NCBI GenBank assembly: GCA_937902115.1
Contig: CALGSR010000373.1
Coordinates: 1 to 5,603 of the forward strand
Reading direction: 5' to 3'
Length of the DNA stretch: 5,603 nt
From: an uncultured Bacillus sp.
GTDB lineage: Bacteria; Bacillota; Bacilli; Bacillales; Cytobacillaceae
The notes under the pieces are model-generated. The model ran no database searches. It saw only the letters and a program-made list of their open reading frames with translations, and had not been told where the DNA came from. Below, in pieces: positions 1-4,594 of the stretch. How positions within the stretch are numbered: position 1 is the first letter of the stretch; each line of letters begins with the position of its first letter. Position numbers and translations under genes: made by a program.

Positions 1-147
1 AAATCGGTAACCCCTTCACGAATTGAAGAGAATTTTCATGTATTTGACTTTGATTTATCGAAGACAGACATGGAACAAATCAATAAACTAAACATGAACC
101 GGCGTAAAGGCAGAATTCCAAATGAAATGAATTTACTCGAACTATAG
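1..147 (+). CDS. Aldo/keto reductase, C-terminal fragment (partial)
   Basis: The reading frame is open from the first base and ends at TAG 145-147, giving the last 48 residues of a protein whose start lies outside the window. The fragment opens with KSVTPSRIEEN, the hallmark near the C-terminus of aldo/keto reductases; in that family the K-S and R-x-x-x-N residues bind the 2'-phosphate and adenine of NADPH. The stretch that follows (FDFDLSKTDMEQINKLN, then an arginine-rich GRIP ending) is the usual last helix and tail. The family consists of cytosolic (beta/alpha)8-barrel enzymes that reduce aldehydes and ketones with NAD(P)H; the substrate cannot be told from the tail. The gene is closed by its own terminator, so it is not in one unit with the iron genes downstream. 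The family call is firm and the subfamily open. Confidence 0.93.
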   Translation, partial: KSVTPSRIEENFHVFDFDLSKTDMEQINKLNMNRRKGRIPNEMNLLEL

Positions 148-152
148 GGAAT

Positions 153-195
153 AAACTCTCTGCTGCAGCTCATTATGCTTGTAGAGAGTTTTTTA
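153..195 (+). terminator. Intrinsic terminator after the aldo/keto reductase
   Basis: AAACTCTCT (153-161) pairs perfectly with AGAGAGTTT (183-191), and the T run continues to 194. The stem starts 5 bases after the reductase stop codon. The 21-base loop contains a small GCTGCAGC palindrome (162-169) that could fold on its own. The layout is that of a Rho-independent terminator. Confidence 0.88.
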
Positions 196-391
196 TCGCT
201 TACTATTAGATTGATATGTTGACTTCCATTCAGAAAACCATTCATTGTTCCCTTCTATTATTATCTAGATATATCTTTCTATTATTTTCTTCCCTTATTA
301 CTCTATTGAAAATCACTCAACTTGTCATATATAGCACTATCGAAACGTTGCTCTGTTACAGAAATGTCACATTTATTTTCTTGAAATTTTA
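196..391. other. AT-rich non-coding stretch upstream of feoA
   Basis: Together with the terminator and the feoA leader, this is the only stretch of more than 300 bases (148-467) without a gene. It is AT-rich, and the plus strand is pyrimidine-rich between about 240 and 300. TTCTATTATT occurs twice (253-262 and 277-286), 24 bases apart. A reading frame starting at 216 runs through it, but it has no convincing ribosome binding site and its low-complexity, hydrophobic translation resembles no family I know. I see no RNA gene or riboswitch. The functional part begins at the promoter near 392. Confidence 0.6.
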
Positions 392-420
392 TTGGAATAT
401 ATAAATGCTAATGATATACT
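392..420 (+). promoter_or_regulatory. Promoter of the feo operon (extended -10)
   Basis: The -35 TTGGAA (392-397) and -10 TATACT (415-420, 5 of 6 to consensus) are separated by exactly 17 bases. A TG at 412-413, one base before the -10, makes it an extended -10 element. Transcription should start near 427, about 40 bases before the feoA ATG. This also argues against translation from the in-frame ATG at 405, which would lie upstream of the RNA start. Confidence 0.72.
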
Positions 421-426
421 TTATCA
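412..426. promoter_or_regulatory. Fur-box-like operator over the feoA -10
   Basis: TGATATACTTTATCA matches the Bacillus 7-1-7 Fur box TGATAATNATTATCA at 11 of the 14 specified positions (5 of 7 in the left half, 6 of 7 in the right half). It covers the -10 and its TG extension, where a bound repressor would block RNA polymerase. Fur repression of feo operons by Fe(II) is well established in many bacteria; at this site it is inferred from the match and its position. Another metal repressor with an AT-rich operator is possible. Confidence 0.65.
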
Positions 427-467
427 ATAACACAGGATATTTTCGTCGGAAAGGTGAACAAAATATT

Positions 468-683
468 ATGTTATTAACAGATGTGAAGGTTGGACAAACC
501 GTTACTGTGACAGAAATAGAGGCAAAAGAGAAAATTAAGAATTTTCTTGTCTCACTTGGATGTTTTGCAGGAGAACAAATTACACTTATTTCTATTTTGT
601 CTGGAAATTATATCGTTAACATTAAGGACAGCCGCTATGCCATCGAAAAAAAGATAGCCAAATCCATTTTAGTAGAAGAGTAA
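468..683 (+). CDS. feoA: FeoA, SH3-like accessory protein of ferrous iron transport
   Basis: The product is 71 residues, the usual size of stand-alone FeoA, a small cytosolic SH3-like protein needed for FeoB-driven Fe(II) uptake; it probably contacts the cytosolic part of FeoB. The FeoA pattern is visible: an opening LTDVKVGQTVTVTEI, then FLVSLGCFAGEQITLI (family pattern L..LG...G..I.L) and a final beta segment, YAIEKKIAKSILVEE. I chose ATG 468 rather than the in-frame ATG at 405. The sequence GGAAAGGTGA (448-457) sits 10 bases before it, the FeoA domain begins there, and the predicted RNA start (near 427) lies after 405. The gene is followed by feoB after 126 bases, a longer gap than usual for this pair. 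Fur-box-like sites lie upstream of both genes. Confidence 0.93.
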   Translation: MLLTDVKVGQTVTVTEIEAKEKIKNFLVSLGCFAGEQITLISILSGNYIVNIKDSRYAIEKKIAKSILVEE

Positions 684-750
684 TTTGCAACGTAAAATAT
701 TTGATTATTCTGAGTAACACTTTTTCAATTCTAAAAGGAACTGTATATTT

Positions 751-779
751 TTTTCATTTCGGTTGAGAATGAATATTAT
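751..779 (+). promoter_or_regulatory. Possible second promoter ahead of feoB
   Basis: TTTTCA (751-756, 4 of 6) and TATTAT (774-779, 5 of 6) are 17 bases apart in the feoA-feoB gap, about 30 bases before the feoB start. The -35 is weak and such matches are frequent in AT-rich DNA. The overlap with a Fur-box-like site is what makes it worth recording. Confidence 0.35.
764..778. promoter_or_regulatory. Second Fur-box-like site, between feoA and feoB
   Basis: TGAGAATGAATATTA matches the 7-1-7 Fur box at 11 of 14 specified positions (6 of 7 left, 5 of 7 right). It lies within a longer interrupted palindrome, GAAT-(7)-ATTC (767-781). It overlaps the possible -10 at 774-779 and ends 31 bases before the feoB ATG. 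Its score equals that of the site ahead of feoA, but it sits inside the operon. Function is inferred. Confidence 0.5.
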
Positions 780-809
780 TCGACAAATAGATTAGAAAGG
801 GGCTTCTCT

Positions 810-2765
810 ATGAAAATAGCATTAGCGGGTAATCCCAATTCGGGGAAAACGACACTGTTTAATGTACTTACAGGTAAAACAGAGTCAGTCGGTAACTGGT
901 CGGGCGTTACTGTATCTGCTAAGCAGGCAGATTTAAAGCAAAAATACACTCCTGATGATTTGAACATTCAAATTGTCGATCTTCCAGGTACTTATTCTAT
1001 CTCCCCATTTACAGGTGAAGAAGCCATTACCAGGGACTATATTTTAGAACAATCCCCGGATATCATCATTAACATAGTAGACGGGGCTAATATGAGTCGA
1101 AGCTTATTCTTCACAACCGAGTTGATTGAATTAGGAATCCCTGTAGTGATTGCTCTAAATAAAAATGATGTCTTAGCGAAACGTGGTGACTCGATCAATG
1201 AAAGCGTTTTAAGTGATGTATTAAATTGCCCGATTATTCCAATTTCTGCAAGGCTTGAAAGAGGCATTGCACAATTAATCAATGAGGCTGTTATCCTGTT
1301 TAATCGTCGGCAACCTCAAGTTCCAACGGAATTTTATCAAGAGACAAATGAACATTCCGCTCAAGCAAGACAACAGTATATTAATAAAATTGTGGCAAAA
1401 AGCTTAATACGAAAAAGAGCAGCGAATAAACTGTCAAATTCGGATAGAGTGGACCGAATTGTTGCTCATAATTGGTTAGGACTACCCATCTTTTTTATCA
1501 TCATGTGGGCTATATTTTCCTTCTCAATCGAAGGACTTGGTGGATTTTTATCAGAATACTTAAATGAAGTCTTCTTTGGAGAATTGGTGCCGAATGCGGC
1601 AAATTCCTTTTTCGAAAGTATCGGTATCCATCCCCTGCTGCAGGCAATCATTGTTGAGGGTGCGATCGGCGGCGTTGGAGCAGTCATCGGCTTCCTGCCT
1701 TTAATCATGGTATTGTTCTTTTGCTTATCCATTCTTGAAGATTCTGGGTATATGGCAAGAGTTGCCCTTCTTATGAACCGCTATTTTAAAAAGATTGGAT
1801 TATCTGGGAAATCCATTATTCCGATGATCGTCGGTTCCGGTTGTGCTATTCCGGGCGTAATGGCAACAAGAACAATTGAAGATGAGAATGAAAAAAGAAT
1901 GACAACGATTTTAACACCGTTTGTTCCATGCGGAGCAAAGCTGCCTATTATCGCTTTATTTACAGCCGTATTTTTCCCAAGTAATACATGGGTCGGACCA
2001 AGTATTTATATTGTCGCCCTATTAATGATTCTACTTGGAGGCCTTCTGCTAAAGAAGATTTTCGTTTGGGAAAACTCATCCCAATTTATAATGGAATTGC
2101 CAGAATATAAGATTCCCAGCCTAAAATATGCTTTCACACAAATGTTTGATAAGGCGAAAGCCTTTATTTATAAAGCTGCAACGATTATTCTTGTCTGTAA
2201 TACCATTGTCTGGTTTGCGTCAGCATATAATTGGGGCCTACAGCCTGTGACAGACCAAAGCCAAAGCATTCTAGCTTCACTTGGCGGAGTAATTGCTCCA
2301 CTGTTAATTCCATTAGGATTTGTCGGCTGGCAGTTAGCCGCTGCAGCCATTACCGGATTTATTGCAAAGGAGAATGTTGTCGCTACATTAGCCGTGTTGT
2401 TAGCAGCATCTTCTGCAGATGTTTTGCACGTCCCTGGCGGAGTACTTACCGATTTCTTTACACCCGTAACCGGATTAGCATTTCTCTTATTCAATTTATT
2501 TACACCGCCGTGTTTTGCTGCAATCGGTGCGATGAACGCAGAACTAGGTTCAAAAAAATGGTTATTTAAAGCCTTGGCATTCCAATTTGGAGTTGGTTAT
2601 TCGTTAGCAATGCTTGTTTCCCAGATAGGTTCCTTAATTGCCTTTGGAACTCCGGCAACGGGCTTTGTTCCTTCTATTATTATAGCCATTCTGCTTGTTC
2701 TTACTGTGATCCTGATTATTAAAAGATCTGACTTTAAACGAACTCAATTAGGAGTTGAATTATAA
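810..2765 (+). CDS. feoB: FeoB, GTPase-linked ferrous iron transporter
   Basis: The product is a 651-residue inner-membrane Fe(II) importer with a cytosolic GTPase domain. The G motifs are complete: G1 GNPNSGKT (7-14), G2 GNWSGVTV (28-35, Thr34), G3 DLPG (57-60), G4 NKND (117-120) and G5 SA (146-147). A helical GDI-like linker (about 165-218) leads to the membrane part, whose first helix is near 223-240. The two inverted Gate regions carry GSGCAIPG (342-349, Cys345), PCGAKLPI (373-380, Cys374), GFIAKENVV (516-524) and TPPC (565-568, Cys568), matching conserved cysteines of the family. Length is slightly short of many FeoBs, but both ends look intact. AGAAAGGGG (794-802) lies 7 bases before ATG 810. 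The stop overlaps the start of the next small gene by one base. FeoA upstream supports the role, and iron control by Fur is inferred. G4 reads NKxD where many FeoBs have NMxD. Identification is certain. Confidence 0.98.
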   Translation: MKIALAGNPNSGKTTLFNVLTGKTESVGNWSGVTVSAKQADLKQKYTPDDLNIQIVDLPGTYSISPFTGEEAITRDYILEQSPDIIINIVDGANMSRSLFFTTELIELGIPVVIALNKNDVLAKRGDSINESVLSDVLNCPIIPISARLERGIAQLINEAVILFNRRQPQVPTEFYQETNEHSAQARQQYINKIVAKSLIRKRAANKLSNSDRVDRIVAHNWLGLPIFFIIMWAIFSFSIEGLGGFLSEYLNEVFFGELVPNAANSFFESIGIHPLLQAIIVEGAIGGVGAVIGFLPLIMVLFFCLSILEDSGYMARVALLMNRYFKKIGLSGKSIIPMIVGSGCAIPGVMATRTIEDENEKRMTTILTPFVPCGAKLPIIALFTAVFFPSNTWVGPSIYIVALLMILLGGLLLKKIFVWENSSQFIMELPEYKIPSLKYAFTQMFDKAKAFIYKAATIILVCNTIVWFASAYNWGLQPVTDQSQSILASLGGVIAPLLIPLGFVGWQLAAAAITGFIAKENVVATLAVLLAASSADVLHVPGGVLTDFFTPVTGLAFLLFNLFTPPCFAAIGAMNAELGSKKWLFKALAFQFGVGYSLAMLVSQIGSLIAFGTPATGFVPSIIIAILLVLTVILIIKRSDFKRTQLGVEL

Positions 2766-2911
2766 TGTTATCTACAATCATTGTTGGCTTGATTTTTGTT
2801 GCTATTCTATTTTTTGCCGGTAAGAAAGCTTTTTCAAATATAAAAAATAATAAATGCAACTGCGGCACAAGCTGCTCGGATAAGAGCAAATGCCATGTTG
2901 CAAAAGAATAA
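2765..2911 (+). CDS. FeoB-associated Cys-rich membrane mini-protein
   Basis: This 48-residue gene starts with ATG 2765-2767, which shares one base with the feoB stop TAA (TAATG), and ends at TAA 2909-2911; such overlap indicates translational coupling. Residues about 3-19 form a single membrane helix (STIIVGLIFVAILFFAG). A basic, polar linker (KKAFSNIKNNK) follows, then a cytosolic-looking tail with four cysteines (31, 33, 37, 43; C-x-C-x3-C-x5-C) and His44. This matches the small FeoB-associated Cys-rich membrane proteins often encoded just after feoB in Firmicutes, whose exact role is not settled. Iron binding, delivery to the FeoB pore or complex assembly, by analogy with the FeoC position in enterobacteria, are possibilities only. 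It is the last gene of the operon, 8 bases before the terminator. Confidence 0.88.
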   Translation: MLSTIIVGLIFVAILFFAGKKAFSNIKNNKCNCGTSCSDKSKCHVAKE

Positions 2912-2918
2912 CAAAATG

Positions 2919-2952
2919 AAAAACCTGCAACCGTCCGATGCAGGTTTTTTTC
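2919..2952 (+). terminator. Intrinsic terminator of the feo operon
   Basis: AAAAACCTGCA (2919-2929) pairs perfectly with TGCAGGTTTTT (2939-2949) around a 9-base loop, and the T run continues to 2951. It begins 8 bases after the mini-protein stop. The A-rich left flank (reading as T-rich on the minus strand) means it may also stop the convergent gene that ends at 2963. Confidence 0.93.
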
Positions 2953-2962
2953 TTTAGTAAAT

Positions 2963-3469
2963 TTATTTTCCGTTTTTCATCCAGTAATCATAAATCAGCT
3001 CTTTAACCATTTCATTTATATTCTTCACTTTTCTCTTTTCAAGCCATTCGACTTGATCGATGGGCAAAGTTAAATTTAATTTTATTCTTTTGTCCGGCAT
3101 TTCCACGTTTCTGATTGCCTCCAGTGTTACTCCCTCATCGATGGTCGGAAAGGTTAGGTCACTTTCATGAACTCTGTCTAAATCATGGTAGTAATCCAGT
3201 TCACCTTCGTCTAGTTCACAATATAAGTTAAGCTGCGGTAGTCCTCTTGTGAAAACTTTCAGATTCATGATCGAGCTTATAATTTTACCATCTTCTAATT
3301 CTATCTCAATAATCAAACTTTCTTCATTGCGATATCTATTCACTGTCACTTCCGTTACAATCATATCCAGCTCTAATGTAAATCCGGTACCCGATGCAAA
3401 AATATAGAGAGCACTATTGAAGATAAAAATACTCTCACCGTCTATCTTTACTGATTTAATCTTGACCAC
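2963..3469 (-). CDS. Unrecognised protein with C-terminal ribbon-helix-helix-like segment
   Basis: I do not recognise a named family. From the GTG at 3467-3469 the product is 168 residues, soluble and acidic. Residues 1 to about 85 alternate short hydrophobic and charged stretches typical of beta-strands (KIKSVKIDG, ESLIIEIELEDGKIIS). An acidic stretch follows (CELDEGELDYYHDLD, near 87-101). The last 43 residues look like a ribbon-helix-helix fold of the CopG/Arc type: strand IKLNLTLP, helix IDQVEWLEKRK, turn, helix NINEMVKELIYDYWMKNG. Such a segment usually dimerises and binds DNA, so a regulator or a toxin-antitoxin-like role can be imagined; neither is shown. The start was chosen for AGGGGGGAG (3474-3482), 4 bases from GTG. 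An in-frame ATG at 3514 is 45 bases further upstream and lacks such a site. The gene converges on the feo operon and is divergent from the membrane pair. Confidence 0.72.
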   Translation of the reverse strand: MVKIKSVKIDGESIFIFNSALYIFASGTGFTLELDMIVTEVTVNRYRNEESLIIEIELEDGKIISSIMNLKVFTRGLPQLNLYCELDEGELDYYHDLDRVHESDLTFPTIDEGVTLEAIRNVEMPDKRIKLNLTLPIDQVEWLEKRKVKNINEMVKELIYDYWMKNGK

Positions 3470-3473
3470 AATA

Positions 3474-3482
3474 CTCCCCCCT
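3474..3482 (-). promoter_or_regulatory. Ribosome binding site that decides the GTG start
   Basis: On the minus strand AGGGGGGAG precedes GTG 3469-3467 by 4 bases (6 bases measured from the G6 run). The longer in-frame starts, ATG 3514 and ATG 3499, have no purine-rich site at the right distance. A -10-like TAAAAT at 3526-3521 (minus) would also put the RNA start close to the upstream ATG, favouring the GTG. Confidence 0.68.
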
Positions 3483-3628
3483 GAAATTCTACCGCCCATT
3501 TTATAAACAACCATACTTCTATTTTAACAATATTTAGAACCGTAGGATAACAAATGTCTAAATGAATGAGTTGAGATACTTTATAATATTTTAAAAAAAT
3601 AGGATAAAATGAAAACAGATATTAGACT

Positions 3629-3675
3629 TTGCTAATCTATGAACAAATTGTAATGATTTGTTCATAGATTAGCAA
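3629..3675. repeat. Perfect 20-bp inverted repeat with 7-base loop
   Basis: The left arm (3629-3648, beginning TTGCTAATCTATGAAC) and right arm (3656-3675) are exact reverse complements over 20 bases, separated by TGTAATG (3649-3655). No T tract follows on either strand, so it is not a standard intrinsic terminator. It lies between the divergent RHH-like gene and the membrane pair, about 84 bases before the first membrane gene. It could be a large operator, a structured RNA leader or processing hairpin, or a remnant of a small mobile element; the sequence alone does not decide. Confidence 0.9.
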
Positions 3676-3703
3676 TTGAATGCTAGTAAAAAAGTGATAC
3701 ATT

Positions 3704-3709
3704 TATACT
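3704..3709 (+). promoter_or_regulatory. Possible -10 of the membrane-protein pair
   Basis: TATACT (5 of 6) lies 50 bases before the first ATG and overlaps the palindrome at 3705-3719. No good -35 is found 16-18 bases upstream. The best candidate, TTGAAT (3676-3681), is 22 bases away, so an activator or another sigma factor might be needed. Tentative. Confidence 0.35.
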
Positions 3710-3719
3710 TGTATACAAG
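3705..3719. promoter_or_regulatory. GntR-type operator-like palindrome
   Basis: CTTGTATACAAG (3708-3719) is a perfect 12-base palindrome. With its left flank it reads ATACTTGTATACAAG, which agrees with the first 15 of 18 bases of the Bacillus subtilis gluconate repressor operator as I recall it (ATACTTGTATACAAGTAT); the last three bases differ (GAG). It overlaps the possible -10, a typical repressor position. A GntR-family regulator of some kind is a reasonable guess. No such regulator gene is in the window, and gluconate itself is not implied. Confidence 0.5.
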
Positions 3720-3758
3720 GAGAAAAATCTTCATTGAACAAGAAAGGCGGCGCATACT

Positions 3759-4115
3759 ATGGGAACCATTTCCATAAGTGCATTAATGATAAGATTCATA
3801 CTAGGCGGGGCGGCAGTGGTTGCATCTACTATTGTAGCGAGAAAACTAGGAGAAAAAGCAGGCGGTATCTTTGCCGCATTTCCAGCCGTTTTCTTAGCCG
3901 CACTATTAACAATTGGACTCGATTTTAGCGGAAGTGAACTTATTGCAAATTCGATCGTGATATCTAAAGGAGCCATCATTGGAATGGCTATTAATATCGT
4001 CATCGCTATTATTGCTGGCTACCTGACCACTAAACAAGGCTGGAAAAATGGCTTGCTTCAGGCATTATGCTGTTGGTTCGTTCTTTCAATCGCAGTGGTT
4101 TTCATTACAAATTAA
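3759..4115 (+). CDS. DUF3147-type four-helix membrane protein (first of tandem pair)
   Basis: The product is 118 residues, almost wholly hydrophobic, with four predicted membrane helices near 9-28, 34-54, 68-89 and 98-116. It shares IRFILGG(A/T)AV (11-20) and GGIFAAFPAV (35-44) with the next gene, and I recognise both as DUF3147-like from this signature and size; function is unknown. Small paired four-helix proteins elsewhere often form heterodimers, so this and its partner may be the two halves of one transporter or channel; that is inference. AGAAAGGCGG (3741-3750) lies 8 bases before ATG 3759. Another AAGGAG (3717-3722) faces TTG 3734, but that frame is not this gene's. Cys104 and Cys105 sit side by side in helix 4. 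The next gene follows after 18 bases, so co-transcription is likely. Confidence 0.82.
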   Translation: MGTISISALMIRFILGGAAVVASTIVARKLGEKAGGIFAAFPAVFLAALLTIGLDFSGSELIANSIVISKGAIIGMAINIVIAIIAGYLTTKQGWKNGLLQALCCWFVLSIAVVFITN

Positions 4116-4133
4116 GAAAAGAAGGGATACATC

Positions 4134-4529
4134 TTGAATAAGGATCTGCTCATTCGTTTTATACTCGGCGGTACAGCCGTTGCAATCAGCTATTTAATTA
4201 CGGTGTTTTCTCCGTGGAAAATTCTTGGCGGTATTTTTGCCGCATTTCCCGCTGTCATGATTACGGCTGTCTTAATGGGAGGCATTGTTTCAGGTTCAAA
4301 AAGCGCAGCCAAAATAGCCAACGGCTCCGTTTTTGGGATGATTGGCGGTGTTTTTTGTGCAGTCACTGTTTTGTTCGTTTTAACAGTTACAAATAATTGG
4401 CTGCTGAGCATTCTTTTGGGGCTTGTTGTATGGCTTGGAAGTTCTGTCATTGTCGCAGCAATGAAAGAACGAATCATATTGAAAGCTAAAAACAACCAGG
4501 GAAATGGACAGCATAAAACTGCTGTTTAA
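4134..4529 (+). CDS. DUF3147-type four-helix membrane protein (second of tandem pair)
   Basis: The product is 131 residues with helices near 5-26, 31-51, 64-85 and 88-109, then a basic, polar tail (KERIILKAKNNQGNGQHKTAV) likely in the cytosol. RFILGGTAV (8-16) and GGIFAAFPAV (32-41) align with the preceding protein, so the two are paralogues. The start is TTG 4134, with GAAGGGA (4121-4127) 6 bases upstream; the next in-frame ATG encodes a methionine inside helix 2, too far in to be the start. It differs from its partner by an SPWK loop (26-29) between helices 1 and 2, where the partner has RKLGEK, and by the long tail, which suggests two non-identical subunits. DUF3147 membership is a recollection from sequence character; function is unknown. 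A terminator follows directly. Confidence 0.84.
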   Translation: MNKDLLIRFILGGTAVAISYLITVFSPWKILGGIFAAFPAVMITAVLMGGIVSGSKSAAKIANGSVFGMIGGVFCAVTVLFVLTVTNNWLLSILLGLVVWLGSSVIVAAMKERIILKAKNNQGNGQHKTAV

Positions 4530-4547
4530 TATTCGCAAATATAGACT

Positions 4548-4578
4548 TAAAAAGGTTCTTCTTTAAAGAACCTTTTTA
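4548..4578. terminator. Symmetric terminator between convergent operons
   Basis: TAAAAAGGTTCTT (4548-4560) pairs perfectly with AAGAACCTTTTTA (4566-4578) around the 5-base loop CTTTA. Each strand has a run of five T after the G/C part of the stem. It lies 18 bases after the second membrane gene and 16 bases beyond the end of cobA on the other strand, so it probably stops transcription from both sides. Confidence 0.9.
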
Positions 4579-4594
4579 GCTAGCTATCATTCTT

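Noticed and set aside
36..245. Minus-strand frame of 69 residues with an AGAAGGGA-like site ahead of ATG 245
   Set aside because: It runs antisense through the aldo/keto reductase end and its terminator, and its serine- and phenylalanine-rich translation matches nothing I know. The purine-rich site is a by-product of the pyrimidine-rich plus strand.
216..404. Plus-strand frame of 62 residues upstream of feoA
   Set aside because: It has no ribosome binding site, an AT-rich low-complexity translation, and ends inside the feoA promoter region.
405..467. Longer feoA starting at ATG 405
   Set aside because: The extra 21 residues are outside the FeoA domain, this ATG precedes the predicted RNA start, and a proper ribosome binding site lies before 468.
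2231..2569. 112-residue frame inside feoB, plus strand
   Set aside because: It is a shadow of the feoB reading frame, rich in Arg, Cys and Ser, with no domain.
3582..3587. TATAAT match in the divergent intergenic region
   Set aside because: It is a perfect -10 hexamer, but there is no acceptable -35 at 16-18 bases in a very AT-rich stretch, so it was not called a promoter.
3734..3928. TTG-started frame (MNKKGG...) with AAGGAG at 3717-3722, possibly a leader peptide or older start of the first membrane gene
   Set aside because: It overlaps the first membrane gene in another frame, loses any resemblance to the family, and the real gene has its own site AGAAAGGCGG before ATG 3759.
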